This document shows, in pieces, positions 6,827 to 10,464 of a DNA stretch of 10,464 nt (positions are counted from its first letter, which is position 1; every line of letters begins with the position of its first letter). The position numbers were made by a program, and so were the translations under genes. Origin of the DNA: an uncultured Collinsella sp. (GTDB lineage Bacteria > Actinomycetota > Coriobacteriia > Coriobacteriales > Coriobacteriaceae); assembly GCA_900757615.1 (NCBI GenBank), contig CAAEON010000049.1, positions 1 through 10,464 on the forward strand, written 5' to 3'. Under the pieces are notes generated by a model, which had not been told where the DNA came from, searched no databases, and worked only from the letters and a program-made list of their open reading frames with translations.

Positions 6827-7459
6827 TTACATGCCCGCGAGGCCTCGGGCGACGGTGGCGCACATAAACGCCAGGACTAGGATCACGAGTGAGCCCGCGA
6901 TGTCGACCAGCACGCCCATTACGCGACGCTCAAACAGCCAGCTCTCAAAGTGCGGGGCGACGTTGCGCCAGACACGCCACAGCAAGATGCCCATACCGAT
7001 GACGCCCGGGATATTGAGCAGTAGGATCTCGGAGCACAAAAGACCGATCAGGTTGCCGGCGACGAAACCAGCGTCGCCCTCGCAGTATTTGCGGTAGACC
7101 ATATACAGCATGTACGCCACAAACGGCTGCAAGCACGCAGAAATAAACGTGACCACCATCGAGGGCTCCTGCGAAAAGACCTCGGTGAGTTTATCGACAC
7201 TCGTGGCGTCCTTCGAAGCCAAGAATAAACCGATAACCACAAGGGGCACCACGCCCAAAATTACCTCGACCAGAGTAAACAACTTGGCAGTCAAATCCTC
7301 ACTAGCCGAATTCAAATGAGGCGCCCACTCAGGATGAGCATGCGCGCCGACCTTCTTGTCCTTCTCGGCACGATCGGCCTTTTTGCCCTCGGCAACCCGA
7401 CGACCAGGATCCTTACGAGTCCCAGCAGCAGCCACCCGAGCCCGAGACTTCTTACCCAT
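6827..7459 (-). CDS. Hypothetical multi-pass membrane protein, 210 residues
   Basis: I do not recognise this family. Residues 1-36 are strongly basic (Lys/Arg/Ala-rich) and should face the cytoplasm. Hydrophobic segments follow at about 62-82, 101-122, 132-162 (one long or two short helices) and 182-206, so four or five membrane passes are likely. No catalytic or metal-binding motif is evident. A few acidic and His residues (APHLN, VAPHFESW) lie between the helices. The ATG at 7459 has only a weak ribosome binding site (GGGG 8 bases upstream, followed by TTTTTT). A GTG at 7468 would add 3 residues. It lies about 280 bases downstream of rubrerythrin, beyond that gene's terminator, and so probably has its own promoter. 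It is followed by the first copy of the composite 3' module and a strong terminator, consistent with a one-gene unit. Confidence 0.85.
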   Translation of the reverse strand: MGKKSRARVAAAGTRKDPGRRVAEGKKADRAEKDKKVGAHAHPEWAPHLNSASEDLTAKLFTLVEVILGVVPLVVIGLFLASKDATSVDKLTEVFSQEPSMVVTFISACLQPFVAYMLYMVYRKYCEGDAGFVAGNLIGLLCSEILLLNIPGVIGMGILLWRVWRNVAPHFESWLFERRVMGVLVDIAGSLVILVLAFMCATVARGLAGM

Positions 7460-7550
7460 AAAAAACACCCCATCAGGTAGTAGATAAATTAAAAGTCGCT
7501 ACCCAGTGTACCCCACCCATGAACGGCGCCGTCCCAACCAGCCCCCACAC

Positions 7551-7580
7551 AAAACGTGCCGCCCCAAAAGGGGCGGCACG
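7551..7580 (-). terminator. Rho-independent terminator after rubrerythrin
   Basis: On the minus strand CGTGCCGCCCC (7580-7570) pairs perfectly with GGGGCGGCACG (7565-7555) over a TTTT loop, followed by TTTT (7554-7551). Stem and flank match the terminator at 6617-6644. The stem is one base pair longer here (C/G in place of A/A), and the loop also differs by one base. Confidence 0.88.
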
Positions 7581-7629
7581 CAAACTTTAATATCAGCTTT
7601 TCTGTAGCGAGCACGCGACGACCCAACGC

Positions 7630-7719
7630 CGGAGCGCAGGGCGGGGAAATACCTTTGCCTCGCGCGACTCTGCGAAGCCGTGAGCGAGAGGGAAAGGTAT
7701 TTCCCCGCCCTGCGCTCCG
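7630..7719 (-). repeat. Large hairpin, copy 2 of the 3' module
   Basis: Arms 7630-7661 and 7688-7719 form 32 paired positions with a single G-G mismatch (7657/7692), at the same place as in copy 1. The 26-nt top (7662-7687) matches copy 1 except at two bases. The lower stem (GGAGCGCAGGGCGGGGAAAT on the plus strand) is unrelated in sequence to that of copy 1, yet perfectly paired. It begins 19 bases after the rubrerythrin stop codon and precedes its terminator. Confidence 0.92.
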
Positions 7720-7723
7720 CAGC
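7707..7723 (-). repeat. 17-nt word shared by both 3' modules, copy 2
   Basis: Identical to 6797-6813. In this copy it forms most of the base of the large stem, pairing with 7630-7642; copy 1 has no such partner. Confidence 0.8.
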
Positions 7724-7738
7724 AGCCAGCGCCAAGCG

Positions 7739-8278
7739 CTAGTAATTCACCACCTGCTCCTCAAAGTACGCCTTCGGGTGGTTGCACACCGGGCACACCT
7801 CAGGCGCCTCGGCACCAACGTGCAGGTGCCCGCAGTTCAGGCACTTCCACACCTTCACGCCCTCACGCTCAAACACCTCGCCCGACTCGATGCGCTCGAC
7901 GAGCTTGTTGTAGCGCTCCTCGTGGGCCTTCTCGACGGCGGCGACACCACGGAACTTCTCGGCGATCTCGACAAAGCCCTCCTCCTCGGCGGTCTTGGCA
8001 AACTCGTCGTACATCGTGGTCCACTCGTAGTTCTCTCCTGCGGCGGCATCGCGCAGATTGTCCAGGGTGTCGGGGACAGCGCCATCGTGCAGATACTTAA
8101 ACCACAGTTTGGCGTGCTCGGACTCGTTGCCAGCCGTCTCGGCAAAGATGTTCGAGATCTGAACGTAGCCGTCCTTCTTGGCCTTGGAGGCATAGTAGCG
8201 ATACTTGGTGTGTGCCTGGGACTCACCGGCAAAAGCGGTCTCGAGGTTCTTCTTGGTCTGAGAGTTCTCAAAATCCAT
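7739..8278 (-). CDS. rbr: Rubrerythrin
   Basis: The protein has 179 residues, close to the usual size of about 190. Rubrerythrins reduce hydrogen peroxide to water in the cytoplasm of anaerobes, with electrons passed through a rubredoxin-like centre. The N-terminal four-helix diiron domain shows Glu19 (AGESQAH), the first ExxH at Glu52-His55, Glu82 (GENYEW) and the second ExxH at Glu116-His119. The C-terminal rubredoxin domain has Cys146-x2-Cys149 and Cys162-x2-Cys165 in CLNCGHLHVG...CPVCNHP. All ligands appear intact. The ATG at 8278 has AAGGGAAG 7 bases upstream; a GTG at 8299 overlaps that site and is rejected. The gene follows the Rrf2-MutY unit by 115 bases and could be under the same redox control, but no shared operator was seen. 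A large hairpin and a strong terminator follow. Confidence 0.97.
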   Translation of the reverse strand: MDFENSQTKKNLETAFAGESQAHTKYRYYASKAKKDGYVQISNIFAETAGNESEHAKLWFKYLHDGAVPDTLDNLRDAAAGENYEWTTMYDEFAKTAEEEGFVEIAEKFRGVAAVEKAHEERYNKLVERIESGEVFEREGVKVWKCLNCGHLHVGAEAPEVCPVCNHPKAYFEEQVVNY

Positions 8279-8285
8279 AGGTGTA

Positions 8286-8293
8286 CTTCCCTT
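8286..8293 (-). promoter_or_regulatory. Ribosome binding site that fixes the rubrerythrin start
   Basis: AAGGGAAG on the minus strand, 7 bases before the ATG at 8278. It rules out the in-frame GTG at 8299. Confidence 0.8.
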
Positions 8294-8311
8294 CAACACG
8301 TGCCGCCCATA

Positions 8312-8349
8312 GGCTTTGAGCGACCTCGTCTTTAGGATGCCCTCAAGCC
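8312..8349 (-). repeat. Stem-loop in the rubrerythrin leader
   Basis: On the minus strand GGCTTGAG (8349-8342) pairs with CTCAAAGCC (8320-8312) with one bulged base. The loop is 21 nt with a possible inner CCT/AGG pair. It lies 34 bases before the rubrerythrin ATG and 43 after the glycosylase stop codon. It has no T run, so it is more likely a leader structure or operator than a terminator. Confidence 0.4.
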
Positions 8350-8392
8350 GCGAATTTAAACCTTACAATCCCGTTCTTCAGATTTGAGCGGA

Positions 8393-9298
8393 CTACACAC
8401 TCAACCAACGATCGTCCTCGGCTCGGCAAAAGCCCTCGCGCTCCAGGTCAGCTAGAATGCCCGCGATCAAGTCGCACTCGACCGGCCCGCGACCGGCTGC
8501 CGTCTCCATCTCGTTAACGCCTGCAACGGCTTCATCGAGCGTAATACCCGCCGGCTGCCTATCGCGCGCTGCCAGCAGCATGCGCACAATGTGGGCGCGC
8601 TTTTGGCGACGCGAGCCCTCAAACTTGGACTGACGGCTATAGCCCGCCGACCGCCTGGACGGATTGGGCAACGTCTTTTTTAGATATGCGCCGTAATCTA
8701 GCAACGCGTAATACCATGCGCGCGGCGTGTCGGCATCATCGAGCGGCACGGCAAAGGGAGCGATCTCGTCCGCCGACGCACCGGGGGCCGCCGGACAGGC
8801 CGCCTGGATCAGCGGCACCAGCTCGCGATCGGGAACGGCCGGCACATCGGGAAAGAAGTGATGCAGAAAGACCGTGCGCACGTTGGTCTCCAGATACACG
8901 CCCGGAAGATCAAACGCAAACGACCGGATACCCTGCGCCGTTGCCGGGCCAATACCAGGCAGAGCGACCAAGTCACGCGTCTCACGCGGAAACTCCCCGT
9001 CCCAGTCCTCTACAACGCGCTGAGCGGCATTGTGGAGCGCCAGAGCGCGTCGGTTGTAGCCCATCCCCTGCCAAGCGTCCAAAACATCGGAAGGCGCGGC
9101 CTGGGCAAGCGCCTGCACGGTCGGAAAACGATCGAGCCACACCGGCATGCGCGCCTCCACGCGCGGAACCTGCGTTTGCTGCAGCATGACCTCAGAAAGC
9201 CAAATGATGTACGGATCGCGTGTGCGGCGCCACGGAAGGTCGCGATAACGCAGGACCCCTTCCGAACGAATCATCGAACGAAAGGGGTCCTGAATCAT
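8393..9298 (-). CDS. mutY: MutY-like DNA glycosylase without Fe-S cluster
   Basis: The protein has 301 residues. MutY enzymes remove adenine mispaired with 8-oxoguanine. The N-terminal core matches MutY closely: LPWRRTRDPYIIWLSEVMLQ with the catalytic Glu36, GMGYNRRALALHNAA (78-92), and the helix-hairpin-helix LPGIGPATA (113-121), which has no Lys at the lyase position. Two points are odd. The position of the second catalytic residue, Asp in the family motif LDGNV, reads Glu137 (LETNV, GAG codon). And the C-X6-C-X2-C-X5-C iron-sulfur loop that normally follows (D/Y)GA is absent: the only cysteines are 168, 275 and 291. After about residue 230 there is a helical segment that looks like a winged helix rather than the NUDIX-like domain of long MutY proteins (inference). 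Cluster-less MutY proteins are known in some anaerobes and lactobacilli. The ATG at 9298 has AAGGAG 7 bases upstream, and the gap to the Rrf2 gene is 21 bases, so the two form one operon. No clear terminator follows. Confidence 0.9.
   Translation of the reverse strand: MIQDPFRSMIRSEGVLRYRDLPWRRTRDPYIIWLSEVMLQQTQVPRVEARMPVWLDRFPTVQALAQAAPSDVLDAWQGMGYNRRALALHNAAQRVVEDWDGEFPRETRDLVALPGIGPATAQGIRSFAFDLPGVYLETNVRTVFLHHFFPDVPAVPDRELVPLIQAACPAAPGASADEIAPFAVPLDDADTPRAWYYALLDYGAYLKKTLPNPSRRSAGYSRQSKFEGSRRQKRAHIVRMLLAARDRQPAGITLDEAVAGVNEMETAAGRGPVECDLIAGILADLEREGFCRAEDDRWLSV
9251..9292 (-). repeat. 11-bp perfect inverted repeat inside the first codons of the MutY-like gene
   Basis: CAGGACCCCTT (9251-9261) and AAGGGGTCCTG (9282-9292) are exact inverted copies with a 20-base loop. 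In the mRNA it would fold over codons 3 to 16, just after the start codon. It may lower translation of this gene relative to the regulator upstream. Confidence 0.7.
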
Positions 9299-9319
9299 GG
9301 CAATGCTCCTTATGCTGCG

Positions 9320-9805
9320 CTATTCCTCCCGGCAAGCGCACGCGCAGGTGGCGTACTCGGGAAACGCATCGCGGTCGGCGAACTTGGGATCAACAGCCGG
9401 GAACTGGCGATGGGCGACGATATCGCCGAGCGAAACGGAATCGAGATAGTCGCGCATCAACGCCTGGGCTCCGGCCCACAGGGGATGATAGCAGCACGTG
9501 CCCATGCGCGCACAGTCGCCGTCGGGCGCGGTGCAGTCGTTCATAACCATGGGGCCCTGAACGGCCTCTACGACCTGACGGATCGTGACATCGTCGGGGC
9601 TCACCTTAAGGCGCATGCCACCGTGGACGCCACGCAGGCTCTCCACAATACCGGCCTGGACCAAACCGTGCTGAATCGAACGGGCAAACGAATACGGGAC
9701 ATTGACCTCTTCGGCAGCGGTGCGAACAGAAAGCAAACGCTCCGGATCCTCGGCAAGCATCGCCAGCATACGAAGGGCGTAATCAGTCTTCCTCGATATG
9801 TCCAT
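9320..9805 (-). CDS. Rrf2-family transcriptional regulator, probably Fe-S or redox sensing
   Basis: The protein has 161 residues, the normal size. Rrf2 proteins (IscR, NsrR, RsrR, CymR) are dimeric winged-helix DNA-binding proteins, many sensing iron-sulfur status, nitric oxide or oxidants. The N-terminal MDISRKTDYALRMLAMLAE is typical of the family. The recognition region follows (VPYSFARSIQHGLVQAGIV) and then the wing with RGVHGGMRL. The cluster-binding region holds Cys91, Cys98, Cys104 and Cys105, spaced C-X6-C-X5-CC, close to the C-X5-C-X5-C of NsrR/IscR. Unusually, the C-terminus carries three more cysteines, 154, 156 and 158, as CACAC. The ATG at 9805 has GAAAGGGG immediately upstream. 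It is the first gene of a unit with the MutY-like glycosylase, so it may control repair under oxidative or nitrosative stress and probably its own promoter. Which subfamily it belongs to cannot be decided by eye. Confidence 0.93.
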   Translation of the reverse strand: MDISRKTDYALRMLAMLAEDPERLLSVRTAAEEVNVPYSFARSIQHGLVQAGIVESLRGVHGGMRLKVSPDDVTIRQVVEAVQGPMVMNDCTAPDGDCARMGTCCYHPLWAGAQALMRDYLDSVSLGDIVAHRQFPAVDPKFADRDAFPEYATCACACREE

Positions 9806-9881
9806 TTTTCCCCTTTCAAGGAATGCGAACAGCTCGAACGAGCTCCGGGGCCGAGCTTGTGTCGAGACGCTAAATGACCGC

Positions 9882-9912
9882 TAGGACATCCAAATGATAA
9901 ATAGGATATCCA
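9882..9912 (-). promoter_or_regulatory. Two direct 11-bp boxes, candidate Rrf2 operator
   Basis: TAGGACATCCA (9882-9892) and TAGGATATCCA (9902-9912) on the plus strand differ at one base and repeat at a 20-bp interval, about two helical turns. Each core, GGAYATCC, is itself a (near-)palindrome. Between them on the minus strand lies TATCAT (9899-9894), a possible -10 element without a matching -35. Position and symmetry suit a regulator binding site upstream of the Rrf2 gene; binding is inference. Confidence 0.5.
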
Positions 9913-9965
9913 CTGAGTGCCGCGCTTGGAGCGAAATGCATCAGATGCGGCCTACAGTGCAATTT

Positions 9966-9994
9966 AGTATAACCTAACCCCCTGTCTCGTTGAA
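9966..9994 (-). promoter_or_regulatory. Candidate promoter of the Rrf2-glycosylase unit
   Basis: On the minus strand TTCAAC (9994-9989) and TATACT (9971-9966) are separated by 17 bases. The -10 matches the consensus at five of six positions; the -35 matches only three. It would give a leader of about 155 bases that includes both TAGGAYATCCA boxes. Confidence 0.35.
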
Positions 9995-9998
9995 CAGG

Positions 9999-10010
9999 TG
10001 TTGCGCAACA
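9999..10010. promoter_or_regulatory. 12-bp perfect palindrome upstream of the candidate promoter
   Basis: TGTTGCGCAACA lies directly upstream of the candidate -35 at 9989-9994. This is a typical place and size for a dimeric regulator site. No family can be assigned. Confidence 0.3.
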
Positions 10011-10128
10011 AAGCTGTTGTTTAGACAGATATACTTATTGGATTTTACTTGCGTTCCCGAAGGCGCGGGGATTCTGGGCGAAGATGCGCCGGGGCGATTG
10101 TTCTATCGAAACAAAGTGCATCAAACGC

Positions 10129-10158
10129 AAAAAGCCACGTCCGAAGACGTGGCTTTAA
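10129..10158 (-). terminator. Rho-independent terminator of tRNA-Asp
   Basis: On the minus strand AAAGCCACGTC (10156-10146) pairs perfectly with GACGTGGCTTT (10141-10131) over a TTCG tetraloop, and the T run continues to 10129. It begins 6 to 9 bases after the tRNA CCA end. Confidence 0.93.
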
Positions 10159-10164
10159 TTGCGT

Positions 10165-10242
<78 letters not shown>

Positions 10243-10288
10243 AGGCAGACGTTCGCGTTTGTTTCCGCTCGCGTGCGCTGCGGGGATT

Positions 10289-10342
10289 AGTATACACAGA
10301 AGTCTGTCCGGCGCGCAACAACTTTTTTGAAAAAATTTTTCG
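10289..10342 (-). promoter_or_regulatory. tRNA-Asp promoter with UP element
   Basis: On the minus strand TATACT (10294-10289) is preceded, 18 bases upstream, by TTGCGC (10318-10313). Directly upstream, 10340-10323 reads AAAAATTTTTTCAAAAAA. This fits the E. coli UP-element consensus AAAWWTWTTTTNNNAAA at every defined position and at the right distance from the -35. The -10 lies 46 bases before the mature tRNA 5' end. An ACAGA/TCTGT inverted repeat sits in the spacer. Confidence 0.7.
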
Positions 10343-10464
10343 GTCCCTCCGGGAGGGTCTCCGGGGCCGGCGGGCGCGGGTTAAGTTTGCTGCTCTACAG
10401 TCCTGCGCAAGACGGAAAGCACATTAAGTGCTTTCCTTTGCGTGCGGAACTCGCGACAAACTTA
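10343..10464. other. Region upstream of the tRNA promoter, two hairpins
   Basis: No gene is seen. On the minus strand GGAAAGCAC (10436-10428) pairs perfectly with GTGCTTTCC (10422-10414) over 5 bases, but only weak T runs flank it; it may end a transcript coming from beyond the window. A second hairpin, CCCTC-CCG-GAGGG near 10344-10356, is followed 8 to 9 bases later by the TTTTTT of the UP element and could be a poor terminator. Both are candidates only. Confidence 0.4.

Larger units (their letters stand above)
9806..10128. other. Intergenic region between tRNA-Asp terminator and the Rrf2 gene
   Basis: This 323-base stretch holds no gene I can support. It carries the putative regulatory region of the Rrf2-glycosylase unit: two TAGGAYATCCA boxes (9882-9912), a possible promoter (9966-9994) and a 12-bp palindrome (9999-10010). 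I see nothing definite from 10011 to 10128. Confidence 0.7.

Noticed and set aside
6570..6863. 97-codon minus-strand frame
   Set aside because: It reads through the large hairpin, the terminator and an inverted-repeat arm. Its similarity to the 78-codon frame at 7499-7735 (a VCVPPL peptide in both) comes from the shared terminator sequence, not from a protein family.
7505..7537. Promoter of the 210-residue membrane gene (TTGGGA and TACACT on the minus strand)
   Set aside because: The spacing is 21 bases, too long for a normal promoter, and no better pair was found.
6687..7719. CRISPR array or integron attC sites
   Set aside because: There are only two copies about 0.9 kb apart with a gene between them. 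There are no regular spacers, no cas or integrase gene, and no attC end motifs.
7499..7735. 78-codon minus-strand frame
   Set aside because: It is made up of the second large hairpin and the rubrerythrin terminator. The start has no separate ribosome binding site.
8858..9877. 339-codon plus-strand frame
   Set aside because: Antisense to the MutY-like and Rrf2 genes and runs across their junction and promoter region.

Overview
This window reads as chromosome of a high-GC, anaerobic Gram-positive bacterium, most likely a gut Coriobacteriia of the Collinsella type. That is inference: the basis is strong G/C bias at third codon positions, clear AGGAGG-like ribosome binding sites, a CCA-encoding tRNA gene, a rubrerythrin, and an adenine-glycosylase-like protein with no iron-sulfur cluster. 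No database search was possible. Every gene I can support lies on the minus strand, so transcription runs from right to left.

In order of transcription the window holds: a tRNA-Asp(GTC) gene with an UP-element promoter and a strong terminator (10464 to 10129); a two-gene unit of an Rrf2-family, probably Fe-S-sensing, regulator followed by a MutY-like glycosylase (9805 to 8393); a rubrerythrin (8278 to 7739); a 210-residue membrane protein of unknown function (7459 to 6827); a 693-base gene-free stretch full of inverted repeats (6826 to 6134); a 144-residue single-pass membrane protein (6133 to 5699); rmuC (5574 to 4219); an ABC exporter half-transporter (4091 to 2289); nth, endonuclease III (2225 to 1560); and the first 467 codons of mfd (1402 to the left edge). 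The mfd reading frame runs off the edge with no stop codon in the window, so it is easy to miss.

The recognisable genes share a theme of genome maintenance and oxidative stress. Mfd couples repair to transcription. Nth and the MutY-like protein act in base excision repair. RmuC is linked to limiting DNA rearrangements. Rubrerythrin removes peroxide, and the Rrf2 regulator has the cysteines expected of a redox or Fe-S sensor. Terminators after nth, rmuC, the 210-residue gene, rubrerythrin and tRNA-Asp suggest several short transcription units rather than one operon.

The most unusual content is non-coding. Two consecutive genes (210-residue membrane protein, rubrerythrin) are each followed by a copy of one composite 3' module: a shared 17-nt word, a hairpin of 30 to 32 bp with a nearly identical 26-nt top, and a near-identical GC-rich terminator. 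The lower halves of the two big hairpins differ completely in sequence, yet both are fully paired, which points to selection on structure or a structure-copying process. Beside the first module lies a separate 194-bp element bounded by 29-bp inverted repeats.
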